A model generated the notes under the pieces. That model made no database searches and had not been told where the DNA came from. It was given only the letters and a program-made list of their open reading frames with translations. Shown here piece after piece: positions 1 through 8,121 of a stretch of DNA of 64,000 nucleotides (positions are counted from its first letter, which is position 1; each line of letters begins with the position of its first letter). A program made the translations under genes and the position numbers. The DNA comes from JALZBL01 sp040004775 (GTDB taxonomy: Bacteria; Actinomycetota; Actinomycetes; Mycobacteriales; Jatrophihabitantaceae), in contig JBDUAD010000004.1 of assembly GCA_040004775.1 (NCBI GenBank), positions 3,567-67,566 on the forward strand. The letters run 5' to 3'.

Positions 1-245
1 ACGGCAACTCGCTGGAGTGGGCGACGTCCTCCCCGCCGCCGCGGCACAACTTCACCTCGATACCGCGCATCCGTTCCGAGCGCCCGGCGTTCGAGTACCA
101 CTACCCGCACCTGATCCCGCGGCTCGAAGCCGAGGCCCACTACTCCAAGCGCAACACGCCCGAGACCGCTCAGCGGCTCGGCCGCAGCACCGTGGGCACC
201 GAGGGACCGCGCCAGGGCGCGCGGGACACCGAACCCGGTAGCTGA
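1..245 (+). CDS. ctaD: Cytochrome c oxidase subunit I, C-terminal end (partial)
   Basis: The window opens inside this gene (frame from base 3, stop TGA 243-245), so only about 80 C-terminal residues are visible. They carry the SLEWATSSPPPRHNF stretch followed by IPRIRSERPAFE, which is the conserved cytosolic tail of actinobacterial aa3-type cytochrome oxidase subunit I after the last membrane helix. The heme and copper ligands lie upstream of the window and cannot be checked. The enzyme is the core subunit of the terminal respiratory oxidase in the cytoplasmic membrane. The next gene is 42 bp away with its own -10 box, so it is probably not co-transcribed. Confidence 0.9.
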   Translation, partial: GNSLEWATSSPPPRHNFTSIPRIRSERPAFEYHYPHLIPRLEAEAHYSKRNTPETAQRLGRSTVGTEGPRQGARDTEPGS

Positions 246-275
246 AAGGGGTTCCCCATCCCCGATCGTGGTCCG

Positions 276-281
276 TAGCCT
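276..281 (+). promoter_or_regulatory. -10 box (TAGCCT) of gluA, leaderless type
   Basis: TAGCCT lies 6 nt before the gluA ATG at 288, so transcription would start at or next to the start codon. The same arrangement recurs before many genes here. No convincing -35 was seen. Confidence 0.55.
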
Positions 282-287
282 GAGTCA

Positions 288-1103
288 ATGGCCGAGCCGG
301 TGGGAACTTCGACCGCCAGCTCGGTGGTCCCGGACGCACGGGGAGCGGCCAGAGAAGCGGCCGACGGTGAGGCGGTGCTCGTCCTCGAATCGGTCGACAA
401 GCGTTTCGGGCCGCTGCACGTCCTGAAGGACGTCAACCTGACGGTTCGGCGCGGTGAGGTCGTCGTGGTCATCGGCCCCTCCGGCTCGGGCAAGTCAACG
501 CTGTGCCGGTGCGTCAACCGCCTCGAGACGGTCGACTCCGGATCGATCCGGATCGACGGTCGTCTCCTGCCGAGTGAGGGCAAGGGCTTGGCTGCGCTAC
601 GGGCCGAGGTTGGCATGGTCTTCCAGAGCTTCAACCTGTTCGCCCACAAGACGATCCTCGACAACGTCACCCTGGGCCCGCGCAAGGTGCTAGGCCTGAG
701 CAAGGCCGAGGCCGAGCAGCGCGGGCGGGACCTGCTGGAACGGGTGGGCGTGGCCGATCAGGCGGCCAAACTGCCGGCCCAGCTGTCCGGTGGCCAGCAG
801 CAGCGCGTCGCCATCGCCCGGGCCCTGGCCATGCAGCCCACGCTGATGCTGTTCGACGAGCCGACGTCGGCCCTCGATCCGGAGATGATCAATGAGGTCC
901 TCGACGTGATGACCGGCCTGGCCGCCGACGGCATGACGATGATCGTCGTTACCCACGAGATGGGCTTCGCCCGGCGGGCGGCCAACCGCGTGCTGTTCAT
1001 GGACGAGGGCCGCATCGTGGAGGACGCACCGCCCGAGCGGTTCTTCTCGGCCCCCGAGTCCGACCGGGCCAGGGATTTCCTGGCCAAGATCCTTACCCAC
1101 TGA
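288..1103 (+). CDS. gluA: Glutamate-type amino acid ABC transporter, ATP-binding protein
   Basis: This 271-residue ATPase powers a polar amino acid importer (PAAT family, GluA/GlnQ type). Visible motifs are Walker A GPSGSGKST (residues 63-71), the Q-loop MVFQSFNLFAHKT, the signature LSGGQQQR (from residue 166), Walker B LMLFDEPTSALDPE (from 186) and the switch His in VTHEMGF. About 28 N-terminal residues precede the domain and are variable in the family. It heads a four-gene set with a binding lipoprotein and two permeases, the GluABCD order of Corynebacterium. Glutamate as substrate is inferred from that arrangement. Transcription is probably leaderless from the box at 276-281. Confidence 0.93.
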   Translation: MAEPVGTSTASSVVPDARGAAREAADGEAVLVLESVDKRFGPLHVLKDVNLTVRRGEVVVVIGPSGSGKSTLCRCVNRLETVDSGSIRIDGRLLPSEGKGLAALRAEVGMVFQSFNLFAHKTILDNVTLGPRKVLGLSKAEAEQRGRDLLERVGVADQAAKLPAQLSGGQQQRVAIARALAMQPTLMLFDEPTSALDPEMINEVLDVMTGLAADGMTMIVVTHEMGFARRAANRVLFMDEGRIVEDAPPERFFSAPESDRARDFLAKILTH

Positions 1104-1192
1104 ACGAATGCCCGACGAGCTCCGAGTGAAAGCAATTCGCCCGACGTCACGGGACGCGCGGCTCACGCCCACCGATCGAGAAGAGGCCCACG

Positions 1193-2080
1193 ATGAAGCG
1201 ACACAATCCACGAGCGAGCGGAACCCGATTGAGCGCCGCCCTGCTCGCCGTGGGCCTGACGGTGGCCCTCGGGGCCTGCAGCTCGCGCGACAGCGGTAGC
1301 AAGGACACCGGCTCGGGTAGTAGTTCGGGGGTGGTCGACAAGGCCAAGAAGGACAAGAAGCTGACGATCGGCATCAAGTTCGACCAGCCCGGGCTGGGCC
1401 TGAAGACGCCCGACGGCGGTTACGCCGGCTTCGACGTCGACGTCGCCACCTACGTCGCCGACAAGCTCGGGGTGCCCAAGGACGGCATCAACTTCGTCGA
1501 GGCCAAGAGCGCCAACCGCGAGAACCTGATCGAGACCGGTCAGGTCGACCTCATCTTCGCCACCTACTCGATCACCGACGTGCGCAAGGAGAAGGTGGAC
1601 TTCGGCGGACCGTACTTCACCGCCCACCAGGACCTGTTGGTCCGGCAGGACGAGACCACGATCGCCGGCCCGGACTCGCTGAACAACGGTCGCAAGCTGT
1701 GCTCGGTCACCGGGTCCACGTCGGCGCAGAAGGTCAAGGACAAGTTCGCCAAGAACGTCCAGCTCCAGGAGTACTCGAAGTACTCCGACTGCGTGAGCGC
1801 TCTGTCGAGCAAGGCCATCGACGCGGTCACCACCGACGACGTCATCCTGGCCGGCTTCGCTGCGCAGGCCCAGTACAAGGGCAAGCTCAAGGTGGTCGGC
1901 AAAGGCTTCAGCGACGAGAAGTACGGCGTCGGGATCAAGAAGGGCGACAGCGCCGGGGTCGACGCGGTGAACAAGGCGCTCAAGGACATGATCTCGGACG
2001 GCTCCTGGAAGAAGTTCCTGGAGAGCAATGTCGGCCCGTCGGGCTACACCATCCCGACCCCGCCGAACCCGGGCGCCTGA
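1193..2080 (+). CDS. gluB: Glutamate-type ABC transporter, substrate-binding lipoprotein
   Basis: This 295-residue periplasmic-type binding protein has a basic N-terminus, a hydrophobic stretch and a lipobox ending LGAC (Cys29), so it should be lipidated and anchored outside the membrane. The mature part starts with a Gly/Ser-rich linker and then the SBP_bac_3 fold signature KLTIGIKFDQPGLG, with GGYAGFDVDVATYVA. The RVDLIFATYSIT region typical of the family is present as QVDLIFATYSIT. It lies 89 bp after gluA and 27 bp before the first permease. A purine-rich site (gagaag) precedes the ATG. Glutamate specificity is inferred from gene order. Confidence 0.92.
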   Translation: MKRHNPRASGTRLSAALLAVGLTVALGACSSRDSGSKDTGSGSSSGVVDKAKKDKKLTIGIKFDQPGLGLKTPDGGYAGFDVDVATYVADKLGVPKDGINFVEAKSANRENLIETGQVDLIFATYSITDVRKEKVDFGGPYFTAHQDLLVRQDETTIAGPDSLNNGRKLCSVTGSTSAQKVKDKFAKNVQLQEYSKYSDCVSALSSKAIDAVTTDDVILAGFAAQAQYKGKLKVVGKGFSDEKYGVGIKKGDSAGVDAVNKALKDMISDGSWKKFLESNVGPSGYTIPTPPNPGA

Positions 2081-2107
2081 TGTAGCCACGGCAGACCTGG
2101 GAGACGG

Positions 2108-2797
2108 ATGGACTTCAGCTTCCTGAGCGATCCCCGCTACGACATCTGGGGCGCGTTCTGGGTGACCGTGCAGCTGACCGTGGTCGCCGCCCTCGGCTCG
2201 CTGATCTGGGGCACGGCGCTCGCGGCCATGCGGGTAAGTCCGGTGCCGGTGCTGCGCGGGTTCGCGACCGTGTACGTCAACATCTTCCGCAACACGCCAC
2301 TCACCGTGATCATCGTCAGCTGCTCGTTGGTGCTGTCCAACTACCTCGGCTTCGTCCTGGCCTCCCGTGACTCGACGTCCTTCATCAAGGACAACAACTT
2401 CCGCCTGGCCGTCTTCGGGCTGATCGTCTACACGTCGACGTTCGTCGGCGAGGCGATCCGCTCGGGCATCAACACCGTCCCGGCCGGCCAGGCCGAGGCC
2501 GCCCGGGCGATCGGCCTGCCGTTCACCAAGGTGCTGGCCCTGGTGGTGTTGCCCCAGGCCATCCGGGCGGTGATCGCCCCGCTGGCCAGCGTCCTGATCG
2601 CGTTGACCAAGAACACGACGGTGGCGGCCAGCATCGGCGTGGCCGAGGCCGCGTTGCTCATGAACACGATGGTCGAGAACGAGTCCGACAAGCTGGTGGC
2701 GGTGTTTCTGGTCTTCGCCCTCGGCTTCGTGCTGCTGACCCTGCCCGTCGGCCTCGTCCTGGGTTACCTGGCTCGCCGGCTGGCGGTGCGCCGATGA
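2108..2797 (+). CDS. gluC: Glutamate-type ABC transporter permease 1
   Basis: This 229-residue inner-membrane permease is of the HisM/GlnP family. It has about five hydrophobic segments and the cytoplasmic EAA loop that contacts the ATPase (QAEAARAIGLPFTKVLALVVLPQAIR region, residues roughly 129-155). It pairs with the next gene, whose ATG overlaps this stop (ATGA), indicating translational coupling. Its length is normal for the family. Together with GluA, GluB and GluD it would form an importer for glutamate or a related polar amino acid. Confidence 0.92.
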   Translation: MDFSFLSDPRYDIWGAFWVTVQLTVVAALGSLIWGTALAAMRVSPVPVLRGFATVYVNIFRNTPLTVIIVSCSLVLSNYLGFVLASRDSTSFIKDNNFRLAVFGLIVYTSTFVGEAIRSGINTVPAGQAEAARAIGLPFTKVLALVVLPQAIRAVIAPLASVLIALTKNTTVAASIGVAEAALLMNTMVENESDKLVAVFLVFALGFVLLTLPVGLVLGYLARRLAVRR

Positions 2798-3708
2798 GCG
2801 TGCTCTACGACGTGCCGGGACCGCGGGCCCGGCGCCGCAACCTGGTTTTCAACGTCGTCTTCGCCGTGGTCCTGGTGGCTGTGGCGGTGTGGGTCCTGCG
2901 CACCCTCGATGACAAGGGCGTCCTGAATCGCGCTCAGTGGGAACCGTTCACCCGGGGCGACACCTGGACCCAGTTCGTCCTGCCCGGGCTACGCAACACA
3001 CTCAAGGCCGCCGGCCTGGCGATGGTCATCGCCTTGCCCATCGGCGTGCTCTTCGGAGTGGCCCGGCTCTCGGAGCACCGGCCGCTGCGGTGGGCCGCCG
3101 GCGCCGTGGTGGAGTTCTTCCGGGCCATTCCGGTGCTGCTCATGATGGTGTTCGCCTCGGTCCTGTTCACCAAGTACTCCACCGTTCCGCTCGGCAACGT
3201 TCCGCTGATCGCCACGGTGACTGGCCTGGTCCTCTACAACGGCTCGGTGCTGGCCGAGGTCTTCCGGGCCGGCGTCCTCGCCCTGCCGCGGGGCCAGACC
3301 GAAGCCGGCCTGGCCGTCGGGCTGCGCAAGGGCCAGCTGATGCGCAGCGTCCTGCTGCCCCAAGCCACCACGACGATGCTGCCGACCATCGTCAGTCAGC
3401 TGGTCGTGGTGCTCAAGGACACCGCGCTGGGCGGCCTGCTGCTCATCAACTTCGTCGAGTTGCTGCGCACGGCCGACGGCATCAAGAACAACTACGGCAA
3501 CGTCGTGCCGAGCTACATCGTCATCGCCGCCATCTACATCGCGCTGAACTTCGCGGTGTCCCAGATCGCCCGGCTGCTCGAACTGCGGCTACGGCGAGGC
3601 CCACGTGCGAGCCTGGCCGGACCGACCGATCAGATGACGCCGACCCTGCCCGGCGGCACCGCGGCCACCGGAGCCGGTATCGGACCGGGGTTCGGCGGGG
3701 TGGCATAA
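2794..3708 (+). CDS. gluD: Glutamate-type ABC transporter permease 2
   Basis: This 304-residue permease is longer than GluC, with an extra N-terminal helix (residues about 18-38) and a Gly/Pro-rich cytosolic tail. The EAA loop reads TEAGLAVGLRKGQLMRSVLLPQA. It overlaps gluC by four bases. It forms the second half of the heterodimeric membrane channel. It converges with pncB, 26 bp away, and I saw no clear terminator hairpin between them. Confidence 0.92.
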   Translation: MSVLYDVPGPRARRRNLVFNVVFAVVLVAVAVWVLRTLDDKGVLNRAQWEPFTRGDTWTQFVLPGLRNTLKAAGLAMVIALPIGVLFGVARLSEHRPLRWAAGAVVEFFRAIPVLLMMVFASVLFTKYSTVPLGNVPLIATVTGLVLYNGSVLAEVFRAGVLALPRGQTEAGLAVGLRKGQLMRSVLLPQATTTMLPTIVSQLVVVLKDTALGGLLLINFVELLRTADGIKNNYGNVVPSYIVIAAIYIALNFAVSQIARLLELRLRRGPRASLAGPTDQMTPTLPGGTAATGAGIGPGFGGVA

Positions 3709-3734
3709 CGAGGACGGCGCGACACCCGAAGGGC

Positions 3735-5075
3735 TCAATTGTCGAGGAAGGTCGTCGTCAGGGCGGGCTCGCCGCGGGACAGCTTGAGCCCGTCCCAGGG
3801 CAGCGTGACCATCGCCGCGGCCAGGTGAGCGCGCGACTCCGCGAGGGTGGGTAGGTCGGCCGCGGGCTCACCGGCGCGGAGCAGCGAGCGGGGCAGCACC
3901 CGGTCGTAATCCTGGGCCGGTGGCGGCTCGCCCAGCGGGTGGACGACCTCCTCGGTGGCCGTTCCCGTCTCACGGTGCCGACGCAGGGCGCGCTTGGCCC
4001 CGCCGCGGCTGGCTTTGTGCTCCGAACGCTTGGCCACCGGCCGGCCCTCGATGTCGACCACCTTGTAGACCAGCCCGGCAGTGGGGGCCCCCGACCCGGT
4101 GACGACCGCGGTCCCGGCGCCGTAGGAGTCGACCGGCGCGGCGGCCAGGGCGGCGATGGCGTACTCGTCCAGATCGCCGCTGAGCACGATCCTGGTGCCG
4201 GTGGCCCCGAGGGAGTCGAGCTGGGCGCGGGCTTGGTGGGCCAGCACCGCCAGGTCACCGGAGTCGATGCGGACCGCGCCGAGCTGCGGGCCGGCCGCGG
4301 CGACCGCGGTCTCGATGCCGCGGGTGATGTCGTAGGTGTCGACGAGCAGCGTGGTACCCACGCCGAGTGCGGCCAACTGGCTCTCGAACGCGGCGCGCTC
4401 GTCGTCGTGCAGGAGGGTGAAGGAGTGTGCGGCGGTGCCCGTGGTCGGCAGGGCGTACTGCCTCCCGGCGGCCAGGTTGGACGTCGCCGCGAAGCCGGCC
4501 AGATAGGCGGCGCGGGCGCTGGCCACCGCGGCCCGCTCGTGGGTGCGGCGTGAGCCCATCTCGATGAGGGGCCGGCCGCCGGCCGCGCTGACCATCCGGG
4601 CCGCTGCGGCCGCGATCGCGCAGTCGTGGTTGAGCACCGACAGGACCAGCGTCTCCAGCACCACTGCCTCGGCGAACGTTCCCCTGACGCTGAGGATGGG
4701 TGATCCGGGAAAGAAGAGCTCACCCTCGGGGTAGCCGTCGACGTCGCCGGTGAAGCGGTAGTCGGCCAGGAACCCTGCGGAGGCGGGACTGACCACGCCC
4801 TGCTCGGACAGCCAGGCGAGATCGTCGGCCGGAAAGCCGAACCGGGCGATCTCCTCCAGCAGGCGGCCCGTGCCCGCGACCACGCCGTAGCGGCGGCCCT
4901 CGGGCAGCCGTCGGGCGAATACCTCGAAGACACATCGCCGGTTCGACGTCCCGTCGCGCAGGGCGGCGTCGAGCATGGTCAGCTCGTATCGGTCGGTCAG
5001 CAGCCCGGCGCTCAACTGGTCCGACGGTGCGCCGGGTCGGGTGGTGGCCGTCCCGGCGGCGCTCGGCACGGTCAC
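3735..5075 (-). CDS. pncB: Nicotinate phosphoribosyltransferase
   Basis: This 446-residue enzyme joins nicotinate and PRPP, with ATP hydrolysis, to give nicotinate mononucleotide in the NAD salvage pathway. Family signatures include LLTDRYELTMLDAALRDG near the N-terminus, EMGSRRTHERAAVASARAA, VDTYDITRGIETAV and the SGDLDEYAI region. The start is GTG at 5075, with TAGGCT 7 nt upstream on this strand (5083-5088), suggesting a leaderless message. It is divergent from clpS, a pairing common in actinobacteria. NadD, later in this window, would use its product. Confidence 0.95.
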   Translation of the reverse strand: MTVPSAAGTATTRPGAPSDQLSAGLLTDRYELTMLDAALRDGTSNRRCVFEVFARRLPEGRRYGVVAGTGRLLEEIARFGFPADDLAWLSEQGVVSPASAGFLADYRFTGDVDGYPEGELFFPGSPILSVRGTFAEAVVLETLVLSVLNHDCAIAAAAARMVSAAGGRPLIEMGSRRTHERAAVASARAAYLAGFAATSNLAAGRQYALPTTGTAAHSFTLLHDDERAAFESQLAALGVGTTLLVDTYDITRGIETAVAAAGPQLGAVRIDSGDLAVLAHQARAQLDSLGATGTRIVLSGDLDEYAIAALAAAPVDSYGAGTAVVTGSGAPTAGLVYKVVDIEGRPVAKRSEHKASRGGAKRALRRHRETGTATEEVVHPLGEPPPAQDYDRVLPRSLLRAGEPAADLPTLAESRAHLAAAMVTLPWDGLKLSRGEPALTTTFLDN

Positions 5076-5082
5076 GCCCCGC

Positions 5083-5088
5083 AGCCTA
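5083..5088 (-). promoter_or_regulatory. -10 box (TAGGCT) of pncB, leaderless type
   Basis: Read on the minus strand, TAGGCT ends 7 nt before the pncB GTG at 5075, so the transcript should begin at the start codon. Confidence 0.5.
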
Positions 5089-5161
5089 TGGCCGGTCCGA
5101 ACGCCGTCGACCGCCGGTCGGACCAGTTCTGCCCGGCCGCACGTCGTGTCACCATGACTGC

Positions 5162-5455
5162 ATGGCGACCGATACCGACGTCGCGACGGTCGAGCCCGAG
5201 GTCGAGGAGGACGCCGAAACCGACCGCCCGTGGCAGACCGTCGTCTGGGACGACCCGATCAATCTCATGAGCTACGTAACCCATGTGTTCATGACGGTGT
5301 TCGGCTATCCCGAGCCGACCGCCACGCGGCTCATGCTGGCCGTGCACCAGGAGGGGCGGGCGGTTGTGTCCTCCGGGCCGCGCGAACGCATGGAGTTCGA
5401 CACCGCCCGGCTGCACGGCTACGGCCTGTGGGCCACCGTGCAACGCGAATCGTGA
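5162..5455 (+). CDS. clpS: ATP-dependent Clp protease adaptor ClpS
   Basis: This 97-residue protein is the N-degron adaptor that delivers substrates with destabilising N-terminal residues to ClpAP or ClpCP. The conserved core starts at VVWDDPINLMSYVTHVF and continues with the HQEGRAVVSSGPRE segment, preceded by an acidic flexible N-terminus, as is usual. I chose ATG 5162 because residues upstream in this frame do not resemble ClpS and a CACCAT box lies 6 nt before it. The stop overlaps the GTG of the DUF2017 gene (GTGA), a coupling typical of actinobacteria. Confidence 0.93.
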   Translation: MATDTDVATVEPEVEEDAETDRPWQTVVWDDPINLMSYVTHVFMTVFGYPEPTATRLMLAVHQEGRAVVSSGPRERMEFDTARLHGYGLWATVQRES

Positions 5456-5937
5456 AGCTGACCGGTTCCTCGGGCCGGGCCCGCGTGCGCTTCGATCCGG
5501 CCGAGACGCTGATCCTGGGCGCGCAACTGGACGAGTTGCTCGTCTCGCTGGACGAGATGGGACCGGGCGATCCGGTGTGGGAGCGGTTGTACCCGGCGGC
5601 CTTCGGCGACGCCGACGCCGCGGAGGAGTTCCGGGAGATGGTCGGGGAGGACCTCGACAACGCGCGCCGGGAGCGGGTGGGCGCCTGCCGCGCGGAGCTT
5701 GCCGCCGCGGCCGAACCGCCCACCCGCAGAGGCCGTGACATCGTGCTCGGTCCGGAGGAGCTGGAACGCTGGATCATGGCCCTCAACGACCTGCGCCTGG
5801 CCCTCGGAACCACGTTGGGGATCACCGCCGACGAGGACGGCTCCATCGATCCGGACGAACCGCTGGCCGGGCAGCGGGCGATCTATCACTGGCTGACCGC
5901 CGTCCAGGACGGTTTGGTCAGCGCCGCCCTGGCCTGA
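5452..5937 (+). CDS. DUF2017 family protein
   Basis: This 161-residue protein starts at GTG 5452, overlapping the clpS stop. Members of DUF2017 occur almost only in actinobacteria directly after clpS. This one has the expected pattern: an AETLILGAQLDELLV helix near the N-terminus, the DPVWERLYPAAF segment, and a C-terminal ELERWIMALNDLRLALGTTLGI helix with AIYHWLTAVQDGLV. It is acidic and predicted soluble. The biochemical role is not established. Coupling to ClpS suggests a part in regulated proteolysis, which is inference only. Confidence 0.88.
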   Translation: MKLTGSSGRARVRFDPAETLILGAQLDELLVSLDEMGPGDPVWERLYPAAFGDADAAEEFREMVGEDLDNARRERVGACRAELAAAAEPPTRRGRDIVLGPEELERWIMALNDLRLALGTTLGITADEDGSIDPDEPLAGQRAIYHWLTAVQDGLVSAALA

Positions 5938-5966
5938 CACTCGCGACCGCGCTCGCCTTGCGCGAG

Positions 5967-5972
5967 TAATCT
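5967..5972 (+). promoter_or_regulatory. -10 box (TAATCT) of mec, leaderless type
   Basis: TAATCT lies 7 nt before GTG 5980 and supports that codon as the mec start. Confidence 0.5.
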
Positions 5973-5979
5973 CGGGCGT

Positions 5980-6477
5980 GTGTTGACCCTCGACCGGAGC
6001 ATCCGCGACGCGATCGTCGCGCACGCCCGGCGGGACCATCCGGACGAGGCGTGCGGGGTGGTGGCCGGCCGGTCCGGCACCGACCGGGCCACCCGCCTGG
6101 TGGAGATGCTCAACGCCGAGCGGTCCCCGACGTTCTACCGCTTCGAACCGATGGAGCAGCTGGCGCTGTACCGCGAGATGGACGATCGGGACGAGGAGCC
6201 GGTGGTGGTCTACCACTCCCACACCGCGACCGAGGCCTACCCCTCGCGGACCGACGTCAACCTGGCCGGCGAGCCGGACGCCCACTACGTGCTTGTCTCC
6301 ACCCGCGATCCCCACGCCACCGCCGACGACATCGAGTTCCGGTCGTTTCGCATCCGCGACGGGCTGGTGACCGAGGAGCCGGTCGAGATCGTCGCCGGTG
6401 AACCGGGCGACGCCGTCGCCGTGGACGCGGGTCACGGTGTCCAGGCCGGGCACTGTGCCGGGGTAGGTCATGGCTGA
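5980..6477 (+). CDS. mec: JAMM/M67 metallopeptidase acting on the CysO sulfur carrier
   Basis: This 165-residue zinc isopeptidase has the JAMM motif intact: HSH, seven residues, then SRTD (VVYHSHTATEAYPSRTD region), with an upstream Glu in RDHPDEACGVVAG. In the mycobacterial pathway Mec cleaves cysteine from the C-terminus of CysO-Cys. The neighbours cysO and cysM support the same role here. The end of the protein, after EEPVEIVAGE, is an unusual Gly/Ala/His tail. The start is GTG 5980, supported by the -10 box at 5967. A 23-codon ORF starts inside its last codons. Confidence 0.9.
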   Translation: MLTLDRSIRDAIVAHARRDHPDEACGVVAGRSGTDRATRLVEMLNAERSPTFYRFEPMEQLALYREMDDRDEEPVVVYHSHTATEAYPSRTDVNLAGEPDAHYVLVSTRDPHATADDIEFRSFRIRDGLVTEEPVEIVAGEPGDAVAVDAGHGVQAGHCAGVGHG

Positions 6478-6541
6478 GGCCACGATCGAGCGGGTGCTGC
6501 TCGGCCACACCGCCTGCGACGTGGTCTACGACTGTCGCTGA
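6470..6541 (+). CDS. Short ORF ending in Cys-Arg; candidate cysteine leader peptide
   Basis: This is a 23-codon ORF (ATG 6470, TGA 6539-6541) overlapping the 3' end of mec and lying 125 nt before cysO. The peptide contains two Cys codons and ends ACDVVYDCR. In actinobacteria, short Cys-containing leader ORFs, often ending in CR, precede several sulfur-assimilation genes and act as cysteine sensors. Position and ending fit that idea. I see no clear competing hairpins before cysO, and the ORF could be chance. Treat as a candidate only. Confidence 0.3.
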   Translation: MAEATIERVLLGHTACDVVYDCR

Positions 6542-6666
6542 CCAGCGCCTGCCCTCGATCCGCCGCACCGGGACGATTTCGGCCGTCCGTGGGGTTGTAA
6601 CCGGCGAACGAGGCGGCGCTCGGCGTCCCTTCTCAGTCCACTCGCATCCTCAGGAGCACCGCGGCC

Positions 6667-6948
6667 ATGGCCATCGACGTCAAGATCCCCACGATCCTGC
6701 GCACCTACACCGCCGGGGCGAAGTCGGTGAGCGCCCAGGGCGACACCCTCGGCGCGCTCATCGACAACCTCGACTTGGATCACACCGGGCTCAAGGGCCG
6801 GCTGATCACCGATGAGGGCGGTCTGCACCGCTTCGTGAACGTCTACGTCAACGACGAGGACGTCCGCTTCACCGGTTCCCTCGACACGCAACTCAAGGAC
6901 GGCGACGCGGTGACGATCCTGCCCGCGGTCGCCGGCGGCATCGCGTAA
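6667..6948 (+). CDS. cysO: MoaD/ThiS-like sulfur carrier protein CysO
   Basis: This 93-residue ubiquitin-fold protein carries sulfur as a C-terminal thiocarboxylate for cysteine synthesis by CysM. The sequence runs from the IPTILRTYT strand through RFVNVYVNDEDVRF to the conserved ILPAVAGG end. Unlike a mature sulfur carrier, the Gly-Gly is followed by two residues (Ile-Ala) before the stop, so trimming would be needed before activation. The adjacent JAMM protease Mec is the obvious candidate. The ribosome site CAGGAG sits 10 nt before the ATG. The stop is 2 nt before cysM. Confidence 0.93.
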   Translation: MAIDVKIPTILRTYTAGAKSVSAQGDTLGALIDNLDLDHTGLKGRLITDEGGLHRFVNVYVNDEDVRFTGSLDTQLKDGDAVTILPAVAGGIA

Positions 6949-6950
6949 TC

Positions 6951-7916
6951 ATGGCTCGCTACGAATCCCTGCTCGAGGCCGTTGGTGACACCCCGCTGGT
7001 CGGGCTGCCGCGCCTGTCGCCGAAGTGGGACGACTCCACCGCCCACGTGCGCCTGTGGGCCAAGCTCGAGGACCGCAACCCGACCGGGTCGATCAAGGAC
7101 CGGGCCGCGCTGGCCATGATCGCCGCGGCCGAACGGGACGGACGCCTGAGCCCGGGGGCCACGATTCTGGAGCCGACGTCGGGCAACACGGGTATCTCGC
7201 TGGCAATGATCGCGTCCCTGCGCGGCTACGGGCTGGTCTGCGTGATGCCGGAGAACACCTCGGCCGAGCGGCGTCAACTGCTGGAGATGTACGGCGCGCG
7301 CATCATCGCTTCGCCCGCGGCCGGGGGCAGCAACCAGGCGGTGGCCGTCGCCAAGCAGCTGGCCGCCGAGAACCCGGACTGGGTGATGCTCTACCAGTAC
7401 GGCAACCCGGCCAACGCCCAAGCCCACTACGACACCACGGGCCCGGAGATCCTGCGCGACCTGCCCACCATCACCCATTTCGTGGCCGGCCTGGGCACCA
7501 CCGGGACGCTGATGGGGACCGGACGCTATTTACGCGAGAAGGTGCCGGACGTGGCCGTGATCGCGGCCGAGCCCCGCTACGGCGAGCTGGTCTACGGCCT
7601 GCGCAACATCGACGAGGGCTTCGTGCCCGAGCTCTACGACGACACCGTGCTGACCTCGCGCTACTCGGTGCAGTCCTACGACGCGCTGCGCCGCACCCGC
7701 GAGCTCATCGCTGTCGAAGGCATCTTCGCCGGAATCTCCACCGGGGCGATCCTGCACGCCGCGCTGGCCGTGGCCGACCGCGCCGCCGCCGCGGGAGAAC
7801 GGGCTGACATCGCCTTCGTCGTCTGCGACGGAGGCTGGAAGTATCTGTCGACCGGTGCCTACGAGGGCACGCTGCAACAGGCGTCGGCGAAGCTCGAGCA
7901 CCAGCTCTGGGCCTGA
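6951..7916 (+). CDS. cysM: O-phosphoserine sulfhydrylase (CysO-dependent cysteine synthase)
   Basis: This 321-residue PLP enzyme matches the CysM branch that uses O-phosphoserine and CysO-thiocarboxylate. The PLP lysine is K49 in NPTGSIKDRAA, the substrate loop is EPTSGNTGISLAM, and the PLP-phosphate loop is GLGTTGTLMGTG. The C-terminus ends in a short segment that in Mycobacterium closes the active site. It follows cysO by 2 nt, so mec-cysO-cysM works as one pathway that makes cysteine without free sulfide. Confidence 0.93.
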   Translation: MARYESLLEAVGDTPLVGLPRLSPKWDDSTAHVRLWAKLEDRNPTGSIKDRAALAMIAAAERDGRLSPGATILEPTSGNTGISLAMIASLRGYGLVCVMPENTSAERRQLLEMYGARIIASPAAGGSNQAVAVAKQLAAENPDWVMLYQYGNPANAQAHYDTTGPEILRDLPTITHFVAGLGTTGTLMGTGRYLREKVPDVAVIAAEPRYGELVYGLRNIDEGFVPELYDDTVLTSRYSVQSYDALRRTRELIAVEGIFAGISTGAILHAALAVADRAAAAGERADIAFVVCDGGWKYLSTGAYEGTLQQASAKLEHQLWA

Positions 7917-7946
7917 GGCCGGCCGCGTTTTTTGACTCGGTCGGCC
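7917..7946 (+). terminator. Hairpin after cysM
   Basis: Arms 7917-7925 and 7938-7946 pair over 9 bp (one G-T), around a 12-nt loop that holds a run of six T. It begins directly after the cysM stop. There is no T-tract after the stem, as is usual in high-GC actinobacteria. The rest of the gap up to 8121 shows nothing clear. Confidence 0.45.
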
Positions 7947-8121
7947 TGGACTTGGCGATCTTCATGCGTCTGGTGCGCCTGGGCGCACGTTGCGCATCCC
8001 GGTCGCCGCGCATCCCTCCGACCACCCCGGCGGGACGGGATGATGCCCACTGCCCTTACCGCGCGGTTACGGGCGTCACCGACCGGGCCGGGGGACGCGT
8101 CGTAGGCCTGAGACTTCACTA

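Noticed and set aside
1108..1299. 63-codon ORF between gluA and gluB
   Set aside because: It overlaps the gluB start and signal peptide in another frame, has no ribosome site and no recognisable features.
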